Below are positions 1 to 5,839 of a stretch of DNA of 14,813 nucleotides, piece by piece (position 1 is the first letter of the stretch; each line of letters opens with the position of its first letter). The position numbers were made by a program, and so were the translations under genes. The stretch comes from an uncultured Clostridia bacterium (GTDB lineage: Bacteria > Bacillota > Clostridia > Oscillospirales > Acutalibacteraceae), in NCBI GenBank assembly GCA_946187095.1, contig CAMHPW010000013.1, positions 1 through 14,813 of the forward strand. The letters run 5' to 3'. The notes below the pieces were generated by a model that was not told where the DNA came from, searched no databases, and was given only the letters and a program-made list of their open reading frames with translations.

Positions 1-275
1 GGGATAATAAGATCAAAAGATTCATTGAGAACATAGGGACGCAGTCTCTGCACGATATTCTTAAAAATGAGATTGCAGGTGATCGTATTGATGATAATAT
101 CGAAAAGGAGTGAAATGCCGAGTTTTCTTTTTTGTCTGAAGGCAAGGCACAAAACCGTTATGACGATCCATAAAACTGCCCATTGTCCGAGAAATGTGAT
201 GCAGGGCATGAGTTTGTCGAGAAAAGGGGTTCTCATTTTCTGGATAGCGTTGAGGACTGCAAATTCCCATTCCAT
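1..275 (-). CDS. PAP2-family phosphatase, partial (cut by left edge)
   Basis: An open frame begins with ATG at 275 and runs off the left edge, so only the first 91 residues are visible. An AGGAGAG ribosome binding site lies at 283-289, 7 bases before the ATG. Residues about 27-46 form a hydrophobic membrane segment, followed by a basic stretch (RQKRK) and a second hydrophobic segment at about 52-71. K72 to P80 reads K-N-I-V-Q-R-L-R-P, which matches the first signature motif of PAP2 phosphatases (K, six residues, RP). Members of this family are membrane phosphatases acting on undecaprenyl pyrophosphate, phosphatidic acid or phosphatidylglycerol phosphate. The other two motifs (SGH, and R-x5-H-x3-D) would lie outside the window, so activity and substrate cannot be judged. 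It is the most distal visible gene of the signal-peptidase/rbgA/rnhB/yraN run, 15 bp after yraN. An undecaprenyl-pyrophosphate phosphatase role is only a guess. Confidence 0.72.
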   Translation of the reverse strand, partial: MEWEFAVLNAIQKMRTPFLDKLMPCITFLGQWAVLWIVITVLCLAFRQKRKLGISLLFDIIINTITCNLIFKNIVQRLRPYVLNESFDLII

Positions 276-290
276 AAAAAATCTCTCCTG

Positions 291-665
291 TCAGAATGCC
301 GCATAGTCATCGGTTTGACAGAAGGCATTCTCTATATGATTGATATGTATCGCTGCTGTGCCGCAGATAACTTCGATGATATCAAAACGTGGCTGTAAAT
401 CCGTCGGATTTTCATCAAGATAAACAGCGGCTGTTTTAAGGATACGTTTTTGTTTGCGGCTGTCAACGGCTTCGGACGGCTTTGTGAGGGAATTTTTGTT
501 TCTTGTCTTGACCTCCGCAAAGACGATATCATCGGAATTTTTCATGATAATATCAATTTCGCCGTAACGTGAATGATAATTTTTACAAACGAATTCATAG
601 CCGTTGGAAATGTAATAAGCAAGGGCAATATTTTCACCCATGTCACCTGTCGATTTAGCTGTCAT
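291..665 (-). CDS. yraN: YraN/UPF0102 family nuclease-like protein
   Basis: A 124-residue protein of the usual length for the UPF0102/YraN family. Near the N-terminus it has GENIALAYYISNGYEF, then the nuclease-like core G-E-I-D-I-I (residues about 35-40) and E-V-K-T-R (about 51-55), followed by AVDSRKQKRILKTAA. The G-E-x-D and E-x-K residues match the PD-(D/E)xK endonuclease fold assigned to the family. The biochemical role of YraN is poorly established, with DNA repair or recombination suspected from the fold. Its ATG lies inside the end of rnhB (11-bp overlap), indicating translational coupling, with an AAGGAC-like binding site just upstream. A second in-frame ATG at codon 9 is also possible. 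The rnhB-yraN pairing is common in Firmicutes and supports the call. Confidence 0.88.
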   Translation of the reverse strand: MTAKSTGDMGENIALAYYISNGYEFVCKNYHSRYGEIDIIMKNSDDIVFAEVKTRNKNSLTKPSEAVDSRKQKRILKTAAVYLDENPTDLQPRFDIIEVICGTAAIHINHIENAFCQTDDYAAF

Positions 666-1290
666 TTTGGTTGTCCTTGAGGAGTTTTTTCAGAAATGAC
701 GGGCGGTGTATCTCACAGGTGCCGAATTCAAGTATTTTTTCACGGTGCAGTTTGGTGCCGTAGCCCTTGTGCTGTTCAAAGCAGTATTCGGGATATTTCT
801 GAGCCATGTCAAGCATAAGTCTGTCACGGGTGACTTTGGCAAGGATCGAGGCAGCGGCAATGCTGTGTGAAAGGGAATCTCCCTTGACAATGGCAACGCT
901 TGGAATGTTATTGAAATTCGGGGTTTTGTTGCCGTCAACGAGGATGAAATCGGCTTTTATTGAAAGTCCCTCAACGGCACGTTTCATGGCAAGCATGGCG
1001 GCATTGAGAATATTGAGTTTTTCGATTTCGTCAACGCCTGCAAAAGCGATATGATAAGCAAGGGCATTTTCCTTGATTTTATCAAAAAGTTCTTCACGCT
1101 TTTTGGCGGAGAGCTTTTTGGAATCGTTCACGCCCTCAACGGTAACGCCTTCGGGGAATATGACGGCAGCGGCACATACGGGACCTGCCAAAGGACCTCT
1201 GCCTGCTTCATCAACGCCGCATATATTCTGATAGCCCTGTGAAAGATATAATTTTTCATAGGCAAGCATATCGATCTCAGATTCTGACAT
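655..1290 (-). CDS. rnhB: Ribonuclease HII
   Basis: RNase HII cleaves the RNA strand of RNA-DNA hybrids and removes single ribonucleotides misincorporated in DNA. From the ATG at 1290 the protein has 211 residues, typical for the family. The signature DEAGRGPLAGPV starts at D27, followed by NDSKKL (55-60), LVDGNK (117-122) and KGDSLSHSIAAAS (136-148), with AKVTRDR just after. The four acidic active-site residues are therefore D27, E28, D119 and D138, and all are present. The start at 1290 was chosen because GAGGAG lies 7 bases upstream. A longer frame begins at a TTG at 1314 but has no better binding site and would overlap rbgA by 38 bp instead of 14. It overlaps rbgA at its start and yraN at its end, so the three are probably translationally coupled. 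Confidence 0.95.
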   Translation of the reverse strand: MSESEIDMLAYEKLYLSQGYQNICGVDEAGRGPLAGPVCAAAVIFPEGVTVEGVNDSKKLSAKKREELFDKIKENALAYHIAFAGVDEIEKLNILNAAMLAMKRAVEGLSIKADFILVDGNKTPNFNNIPSVAIVKGDSLSHSIAAASILAKVTRDRLMLDMAQKYPEYCFEQHKGYGTKLHREKILEFGTCEIHRPSFLKKLLKDNQNDS

Positions 1291-2164
1291 TTTTACACTC
1301 CTCTGCTTTATCAAGAGTTATTTTGCCCAGAGTGGCATTTCTGAATTCATCAAGAACAGCGGCAGCGGCACGTTCCGTATTGATCTCACCGCCTGATATG
1401 AGCATACCACGTTTTTTTCCGACCAATTCCAGAATTTCATAGCCCTGTAAATTTTCAATTTCGGCACTTTCAAGTTTATATCTTGCACATAGCTTGTCAA
1501 TATTGTTGTCACGCAGATATTCAAGCAGTCTGCCTGCAAGGTGTTCGGTGTCCAAAATCTCATCTTTCACGGAACCGATATAAGCCAATTTTTCGCCGAC
1601 ATTTTTGTCATCGAATTTATGCCATAATACACCGGGGGTATCGAGCAGATCAAAGCCCTTTCCGATGGTGAACCACTGATTGCCACGGGTAACGCCGGGA
1701 CGGTCTTCGACTTTGGCACGGTTTTGTTTTGCCATTTTATTGATGAAAGAGGATTTGCCGACATTGGGGATGCCGACGATCATGACTTTGATCGTTCTGC
1801 CCGTCATGCCCTTGTCTTCCCATGACTTGATCTTATCGGCAAGGAGAGTTTTGACTGCAGGAATGAACATATTCAAGCCCCTGCCTGTTTTGCAGTCAAC
1901 GGCAACGGCATCAATGCCTCTTTCTTTGAAGGCACTGATCCATTTTTTTGTTTCGACGGGGTCAGCCATGTCACATTTATTGAGAATGACCATGCGGGGC
2001 TTGTTGTTGATAATGCCACGCAGATCGGGATTACAGCTTGAATAGGGTACACGGGCATCAAGCAGGATCGCCACGGCATCAATGAGCTTGAGCTGGGACT
2101 GAATTTGCCGTCCGGTTCTGGTCATGTGACCGGGAAACCACTGTATATTTTTGAGTTCTTCCAT
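1277..2164 (-). CDS. rbgA: Ribosome biogenesis GTPase RbgA/YlqF
   Basis: This is a circularly permuted GTPase that in Bacillus acts late in 50S subunit assembly. The 295 residues show the permuted motif order: G4 NKCD at 62-65, G5-like DCKTG at 90-94, then G1 GIPNVGKSS at 131-139, G2 region PGVTRG at 156-161, and G3 DTPG at 175-178. The N-terminal IQWFPGHMTR block is characteristic of RbgA/YlqF and its mitochondrial homologue MTG1. The residues after about 200 form the C-terminal RNA-binding domain. The start ATG has an AGGTGA binding site. It lies 12 bp downstream of lepB and overlaps rnhB by 14 bp. Its nearness to rplS fits a shared role in large-subunit production. Confidence 0.95.
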   Translation of the reverse strand: MEELKNIQWFPGHMTRTGRQIQSQLKLIDAVAILLDARVPYSSCNPDLRGIINNKPRMVILNKCDMADPVETKKWISAFKERGIDAVAVDCKTGRGLNMFIPAVKTLLADKIKSWEDKGMTGRTIKVMIVGIPNVGKSSFINKMAKQNRAKVEDRPGVTRGNQWFTIGKGFDLLDTPGVLWHKFDDKNVGEKLAYIGSVKDEILDTEHLAGRLLEYLRDNNIDKLCARYKLESAEIENLQGYEILELVGKKRGMLISGGEINTERAAAAVLDEFRNATLGKITLDKAEECKNVRI

Positions 2165-2176
2165 ATTTTCACCTGA

Positions 2177-2794
2177 TTATGAATTATAATAGACTGTTCC
2201 GAACTTGTCGAAGGGGGCAAAACGGAACTGAGCCTTGCCGATAATATTGTTGACGGGGATCAGACCGATATCTTTGCTTCTGCTGTCGAGAGAGCCTTCA
2301 CGGTTGTCGCCCATGACAAAGACATAGCCTTCGGGGATGATATGATCGTAATCTTCGAGTGAAATGGAATTGGAAAGCTGTCTTGTTCTGCCCTTGATAT
2401 AGGGTTCATACTGCACAACGCCGTCAACGATGACTTCATTGGTGTCATAATTGATGTCAAGACGCTGACCGCCTACGGCAATGACTCTTTTGATAATGGG
2501 ATCGCTGTAGACATTTCCGTGACTGATGATGATGATATCACCGTTTTGGGGGGTGTACATGAAATTGGTGACGAGCAGTCTGTCCTGATCCTGCAGGGTA
2601 TCCGTCATGGAGCTGCCGCTGACGGTGACCTGTCTCACAAAGAATGTGAGTATGAGCAATACAGCGATCAGTGCAGTAAAGACAGCCCCTGCCATTTCAA
2701 AGGCAAATTCCGACAGACTGATAGTATCTTTAGCGGATTTTTCTTTTGCAGTCACTAATGATTTGTGTGCAACGATTTTATCTTTTTCTTCCAT
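2177..2794 (-). CDS. lepB: Signal peptidase I (copy 1, nearest rbgA)
   Basis: Type I signal peptidase (family S26) that cuts signal peptides from Sec- and Tat-exported proteins on the outer face of the membrane. The 205-residue protein has a basic/polar N-terminus, one membrane segment at about 35-53, and RQVTVSGSSM, where S62 is the predicted nucleophile. K102 in IIKRVIAVGGQ is the general base, and GDNREGSLDSR is the conserved box E. The motif after the serine reads SMTDTL, whereas the family usually has SMxPTL, so a proline is replaced by aspartate. The ATG at 2794 has an AAAGGA site. The frame stays open further upstream, but that extension would lie inside the neighbouring lepB copy and has no binding site. 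It follows the second copy by 16 bp and is closely similar to it, which points to tandem duplication. Confidence 0.93.
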   Translation of the reverse strand: MEEKDKIVAHKSLVTAKEKSAKDTISLSEFAFEMAGAVFTALIAVLLILTFFVRQVTVSGSSMTDTLQDQDRLLVTNFMYTPQNGDIIIISHGNVYSDPIIKRVIAVGGQRLDINYDTNEVIVDGVVQYEPYIKGRTRQLSNSISLEDYDHIIPEGYVFVMGDNREGSLDSRSKDIGLIPVNNIIGKAQFRFAPFDKFGTVYYNS

Positions 2795-2810
2795 AACGAT
2801 TTTCCTTTCT

Positions 2811-3356
2811 TTATATAGTGCCGAAACGGGGCAGGGGAGCAAGGCGGCAAAATGCCTTTCCGATGATATTCTGCACAGGGATGATATCGACCAGAGCGGA
2901 ACGGCTGTCGGTAGAATTTTCACGGTTGTCGCCCATGACGAAGACATAGCCTTCGGGAATGATCAGGTCGGTATTTTTGACGGGCATGGACAGCTTGATC
3001 GTATGCCCTTTGATATAGTCCTCATAAAGCAGAACGCCGTCAACGAAAACCTCGCCGGAGTCATAGTTGATCGTCAGCCGCTGACCGCCGACAGCGATCA
3101 CTCTCTTTATCAGCATAGTATCAAGTTTTGCACCGTGAGTGATGACAACGATATCTTTCGGTCGGGGTTCATACATGAAAGTCCATACAGCGAGTCTGTC
3201 ATTATTTTGCAGAGTATCGTTCATGGAAGAGCCGTCCACAGTGACCTGTCTGCAAAAGAAAGTGATAAAGAGAAATACTGCCAGAAGGCATTTCAGGAAA
3301 AATTCGAGTATGTCGAATATGGATTTTCCGAGAGTTTCTTTCTTTTTTTCAGGCAT
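2811..3356 (-). CDS. lepB: Signal peptidase I (copy 2, middle of three)
   Basis: A second S26 signal peptidase of 181 residues. It has a short basic N-terminus, a membrane segment at about 17-35, nucleophile S44 in VDGSSM, general base K84 in LIKRVIAVGGQ, and box E as GDNRENSTDSR. It shares long identical blocks with the copy downstream, including RQVTV, IKRVIAVGGQRL and IIPEGYVFVMGDNRE, and the same unusual SM-x-D-TL motif. The catalytic pair is intact, so it is probably active. Two copies may differ in substrate range, as known for multiple Sip proteases in Bacillus, but nothing here shows the split. The start at 3356 is set by GAGGTG about 8 bases upstream, inside the end of the preceding gene. 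Only one base separates that gene's stop from this ATG, which indicates translational coupling. The protein ends soon after LPRFGTI. Confidence 0.92.
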   Translation of the reverse strand: MPEKKKETLGKSIFDILEFFLKCLLAVFLFITFFCRQVTVDGSSMNDTLQNNDRLAVWTFMYEPRPKDIVVITHGAKLDTMLIKRVIAVGGQRLTINYDSGEVFVDGVLLYEDYIKGHTIKLSMPVKNTDLIIPEGYVFVMGDNRENSTDSRSALVDIIPVQNIIGKAFCRLAPLPRFGTI

Positions 3357-3357
3357 T

Positions 3358-3921
3358 TCAATGCACCTCTGATAATTGGCTGACAGGCTTTCCGAGCATA
3401 CTGAACGGATAAACGAAGCATTCCGCCCTGCCGATGACCTGTTTTGTACTGATGATCTCTCCGACACGGAAATAGCCGTTTTCGGAGCTGATCCCTGTGA
3501 CAAGGATATGATCTTCGGGAATTTTCATATCTTTGAGAACTGTCTGAAGCTCCTCCGAAGAGAAGTAATTTTTGTTCTGATAGGTGATGCAGTTGGCAAA
3601 GCTGTTTTTATCCGAACCGACGGAAACGGTCTCACCCGAAAAAGCAGCGACCTGTCCGAGAAAGGCAGAATAGCCGTCGGAAACGGTGATCCGGTCGCCC
3701 GGTTCAGGGGAATAGCCGACTGAAGAGACAAGTACGGCTGCATTTTTCATTCCGTATTGGCTATTGACATAGAAGGACGATACCCTGAAAATGACCGTGA
3801 ACATGAACACAAAGCCGTACAGCAGCAGGATCACGGCATACAGCCATTGGAAAGATGTACGGAGAAGGACTTTGTCATCATGGGAATCTCTTTTTTTCTG
3901 TAAAGTGTCATGTTTTCTCAT
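3358..3921 (-). CDS. Signal-peptidase-like protein lacking catalytic residues
   Basis: A 187-residue membrane-anchored protein with one hydrophobic segment at about 25-46 and a mainly extracytoplasmic remainder. It aligns along its length with the two signal peptidases that follow: YSPEPGD matches their YEPRPKD region, VAAFSGETV matches VIAVGGQRL, IPEDHILVTG matches IPEGYVFVMG, and QVIGRAECFVYPFSMLG matches NIIGKAFCRLAPLPRFG. The active-site residues are gone. The GSSM nucleophile block reads SQYGM, the IKR general base reads LGQ, and the GDNR box reads GISS. It is therefore unlikely to cut signal peptides in the standard way and may be a pseudoenzyme, a partner of the active copies, or a decaying duplicate. 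The frame is intact, with AGGGGTG 8 bases before the ATG. It is the first gene of the run and is translationally linked to the middle copy. Confidence 0.8.
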   Translation of the reverse strand: MRKHDTLQKKRDSHDDKVLLRTSFQWLYAVILLLYGFVFMFTVIFRVSSFYVNSQYGMKNAAVLVSSVGYSPEPGDRITVSDGYSAFLGQVAAFSGETVSVGSDKNSFANCITYQNKNYFSSEELQTVLKDMKIPEDHILVTGISSENGYFRVGEIISTKQVIGRAECFVYPFSMLGKPVSQLSEVH

Positions 3922-3939
3922 CAGCGAACACCCCTTTTT

Positions 3940-4048
3940 AATTAGGAATGAGGAATTAGGAATGAGGAATTTCCGGTTTCTGATTTTTCATTGTTCATTT
4001 CTCATTCCTCACTCCTCATTCCTCATTCCTCATTCTTCACTCCTCATT
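3940..4048. repeat. Inverted heptamer-array element, copy A
   Basis: The left arm at 3940-3970 is 31 bases of period 7: AATTAGG, AATGAGG, AATTAGG, AATGAGG, then AAT. The right arm at 4004-4048 is the reverse complement type: ATT followed by six heptamers of the CCTCATT/CCTCACT kind. The 33-base core at 3971-4003 contains CTGATTTTTCATTGTTCATT. The arms could form a long hairpin. The element lies between the rplS terminator and the start of the signal-peptidase run. The left arm is preceded by a short T-run and lies next to the Shine-Dalgarno of the following minus-strand gene. A related element is at 7111-7246. It does not look like a coding sequence or a classic terminator. Confidence 0.85.
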
Positions 4049-4049
4049 G

Positions 4050-4086
4050 AAAAAAAGGGACAAAACGACACGGTCTTGTCCCTTTT
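4050..4086 (-). terminator. Intrinsic terminator after rplS
   Basis: An 11-bp perfect stem, AAAAGGGACAA at 4053-4063 against TTGTCCCTTTT at 4076-4086, with a 12-base loop. On the minus strand it is followed by a run of T. It starts 11 bases past the rplS stop codon, so it should end or attenuate rplS transcription before the signal-peptidase genes. Confidence 0.85.
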
Positions 4087-4097
4087 CACTCAGATGA

Positions 4098-4442
4098 TTA
4101 TTTGATCTGCTCTTTAACCTTGGCAGCCTTGCCGACTCTGTCACGCAGATAATAGAGCTTGCTCCTGCGGACACGACCTTTTCTGACTACCTGAACAGAT
4201 ACAACATTCGGGGAATGTACGGGGAAAACTCTCTCCACGCCGACACCGTAGGATACACGGCGGACGGTGAAAGTTTCAGCGACACCGCTGCCTTTTTTGG
4301 CGATAACGGTACCCTCGAACATCTGTACTCTTTCCTTGTCGCCCTCACGGATTTTTACACCGATCTTGATGGTGTCACCGATCGAAAACTGAGGAATTTC
4401 AGTTTTAAGAGAGCTTTCTGCAATTTTCTTCAATGCGTCCAT
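4098..4442 (-). CDS. rplS: 50S ribosomal protein L19
   Basis: Ribosomal protein L19, at the interface between the 30S and 50S subunits. The 114 residues match the normal family length of about 115. Recognisable blocks are [19 protein letters not shown] (about 18-36), [34 protein letters not shown], and the basic C-terminal [21 protein letters not shown]. The ATG at 4442 has a consensus AGGAGG 8 bases upstream. It has its own promoter and a structured leader upstream and an intrinsic terminator downstream, so it is chiefly expressed as a single-gene transcript. Read-through could feed the signal-peptidase/rbgA run, where RbgA also acts on the 50S subunit. Confidence 0.98.
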   Translation of the reverse strand: MDALKKIAESSLKTEIPQFSIGDTIKIGVKIREGDKERVQMFEGTVIAKKGSGVAETFTVRRVSYGVGVERVFPVHSPNVVSVQVVRKGRVRRSKLYYLRDRVGKAAKVKEQIK

Positions 4443-4560
4443 TTTAAGAACCTCCTGTTATTTAAGACATTCGTGCTTTTGCAAAGCAGAGGACTGCCCG
4501 TTTGAAAGTACGGCACAAAAGCCGAGCTTTTAACCCCATCACAAGTGACGGTATCAAAGA
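4443..4560 (-). promoter_or_regulatory. rplS 5' leader, possible L19 autoregulatory leader
   Basis: About 118 bases of untranslated RNA lie between the predicted start of transcription and the rplS ATG. In transcript order they contain a 6-bp hairpin with a CUUG tetraloop (CCGTCA/TGATGG, 4536-4551), a CGGC/GCCG hairpin (4511-4524), and a GCAG/CTGC hairpin (4486-4497). An alternative GCTTT/AAAGC hairpin (4475-4487) competes with the third. L19 leaders are known in low-GC Gram-positives as ribosomal-protein feedback sites. Whether this one fits that model needs a covariance search, and I judged it from hairpins and position only. Confidence 0.5.
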
Positions 4561-4567
4561 CTTGTAT

Positions 4568-4596
4568 ATTATAACACACAAATTCCGCTTATGCAA
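4568..4596 (-). promoter_or_regulatory. Promoter of rplS
   Basis: The -10 is a perfect TATAAT (4568-4573), preceded by TGT, giving an extended -10 (TGnTATAAT). The -35 is TTGCAT (4591-4596) at 17-base spacing. It lies just past the lysC stop. No convincing terminator follows lysC, only a 4-bp GCTT/AAGC hairpin overlapping the -35, so lysC transcripts may also run into rplS. Confidence 0.75.
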
Positions 4597-4604
4597 GCCT
4601 TTTT

Positions 4605-5081
4605 TCAATCCTTGTCAAAAAATTTTGAGTGGATAGCGGCAACGGCTGCATCGGCATCTTTTTCGTCAATGAGAACGGAAACTTTGATCTCACTTGTGGA
4701 GATCATGCGGATATTGATCTGAGCATCATAGAGAGCCTCGAACATTTTGGTAGCAACACCTGCATGGCTTTCCATACCTGCACCAACGATAGATATCTTA
4801 GCCACTTTGTCATCAGCGGAAACAGACTTGCCGCCTACTACATTGATATATTCTTCCATAGCGGCAACGGCATCTTTCATGTTGTCTTTAGCGACTGTGA
4901 AAGAGATGTCTTTTGTGCCGTCACGACCGATGGACTGGAGAATGATATCCACGTTGATGCCCTTTGCAGCGAGCTTTGAGAACATCTTGAAAGCAAAGCC
5001 CGGCACATCGGGTACACCTACGACTGAGATTCTTGCCACGTTGGTATCTTTAGCGACACCGCTTATCAACATTTTTTCCAT
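4605..5081 (-). CDS. lysC: Aspartokinase beta subunit from in-frame internal start
   Basis: Inside lysC a perfect AAGGAGG (5090-5096) is followed after 8 bases by an in-frame ATG at 5081, codon 246 of the full protein. The predicted 158-residue product begins MEKMLISGVAKDTN and consists of the two ACT regulatory domains. In Bacillus subtilis aspartokinase II, alpha and a C-terminal beta subunit of about 160 residues are made from one gene by such an internal start at nearly the same codon, forming an alpha2beta2 enzyme. The binding site and start are seen directly. That the beta chain is made here is inferred from the family. The Shine-Dalgarno also encodes KEA of the full-length protein, so chance is possible but not the favoured reading. 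Confidence 0.7.
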   Translation of the reverse strand: MEKMLISGVAKDTNVARISVVGVPDVPGFAFKMFSKLAAKGINVDIILQSIGRDGTKDISFTVAKDNMKDAVAAMEEYINVVGGKSVSADDKVAKISIVGAGMESHAGVATKMFEALYDAQINIRMISTSEIKVSVLIDEKDADAAVAAIHSKFFDKD

Positions 5082-5816
5082 TTTAGCTGCCTCCTTGACA
5101 ATAGTACCGGGTGCTCTTGTAAGACTGGAAAGCACCTCAAGTTCGATATTATATTTTTTAGCCATTTCAACGCTTCTGTTATTGAGGACCTGTGCACCGA
5201 GAGTAGCGAGTTCCAGCATTTCGTCATAGGAGATGTACTGGAGTTTCTGTGCATTTTTGATCTTTCTGGGATCGGCGGTATAAACGCCCTCAACGTCTGT
5301 ATAGATCTGGCAAAGATCGGCGTGCATAGCGGCGGCAATTGCAACGGCACTTGTATCGGAACCGCCTCTGCCGAGAGTTGTCACATCTTCATAGCGGTTC
5401 ACGCCCTGAAAGCCTGCCACAACAACGATATTGTTTTTGTCGAGTTCCTTTTCGATACGGTCGGTCTTGACTCTCTTGATCCTTGCGGAAGTGTAGGCTG
5501 AAGAAGTCTGGAAACCTGCCTGCCAGCCGAGAAGGGAGATAACGGGGCAGCCGAGTTTTTCGATAGCCATGGCTAAAAGTGCGATAGAGATTTGTTCACC
5601 TGCTGCAAGCAGCATATCTTTCTCACGCTTTGAGGCATCGGGATTGATTTCATTCGCCTTGTCGATAAGGTCATCGGTCGTATCGCCCTGTGCAGACACG
5701 ACGACTACAACTTTATTGCCTTTTTTGTAGGTGTCGGTGACGATTCTTGCCACGTTGAAAACTCTTTCAGCGTTGGCAACGGAACTGCCGCCGAATTTCT
5801 GTACGATCAGACTCAT
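4605..5816 (-). CDS. lysC: Aspartate kinase (aspartokinase), alpha subunit
   Basis: It phosphorylates L-aspartate, the first step towards lysine, methionine, threonine and diaminopimelate. The 403 residues match the roughly 400-residue aspartokinases of the Bacillus AKII type. The N-terminus has VQKFGGSSV (5-13), the kinase core has FQGV and TTLGRGGSDTSAVA, and YTDVEGVYTADPR precedes the end of the catalytic domain. Two ACT domains follow from about residue 250 (VARISVVGVPDVPGFA, then KISIVGAGMESHAGVA and MISTSEIKVSVLI), which in this family bind lysine or threonine for feedback control. The start ATG has GGAGG 7 bases upstream and lies 23 bp after hom, so the two genes form one operon. A strong internal start site lies at codon 246. 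Which amino acid inhibits it cannot be read from the sequence. Confidence 0.97.
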   Translation of the reverse strand: MSLIVQKFGGSSVANAERVFNVARIVTDTYKKGNKVVVVVSAQGDTTDDLIDKANEINPDASKREKDMLLAAGEQISIALLAMAIEKLGCPVISLLGWQAGFQTSSAYTSARIKRVKTDRIEKELDKNNIVVVAGFQGVNRYEDVTTLGRGGSDTSAVAIAAAMHADLCQIYTDVEGVYTADPRKIKNAQKLQYISYDEMLELATLGAQVLNNRSVEMAKKYNIELEVLSSLTRAPGTIVKEAAKMEKMLISGVAKDTNVARISVVGVPDVPGFAFKMFSKLAAKGINVDIILQSIGRDGTKDISFTVAKDNMKDAVAAMEEYINVVGGKSVSADDKVAKISIVGAGMESHAGVATKMFEALYDAQINIRMISTSEIKVSVLIDEKDADAAVAAIHSKFFDKD

Positions 5817-5839
5817 TTTCTTTCCTCCAATATGATATA

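Noticed and set aside
1291..1314. Longer rnhB from a TTG start
   Set aside because: The ATG at 1290 has GAGGAG at 7 bases, and the TTG start would add eight residues without support.
2795..2947. Upstream extension of the first signal peptidase
   Set aside because: The extra 51 codons lie inside the middle signal-peptidase gene in another frame. The ATG at 2794 has a proper binding site and gives a normal N-terminus.
2607..3383. A long plus-strand open frame of 258 codons opposite the signal-peptidase genes
   Set aside because: It runs antisense across two genes with intact catalytic motifs, has no binding site and no recognisable domain. It is a by-product of the codon pattern of the minus-strand genes.
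3940..4048. Heptamer arrays as a CRISPR array
   Set aside because: The unit is 7 bases without spacers, and the arms are inverted. There are no cas genes.
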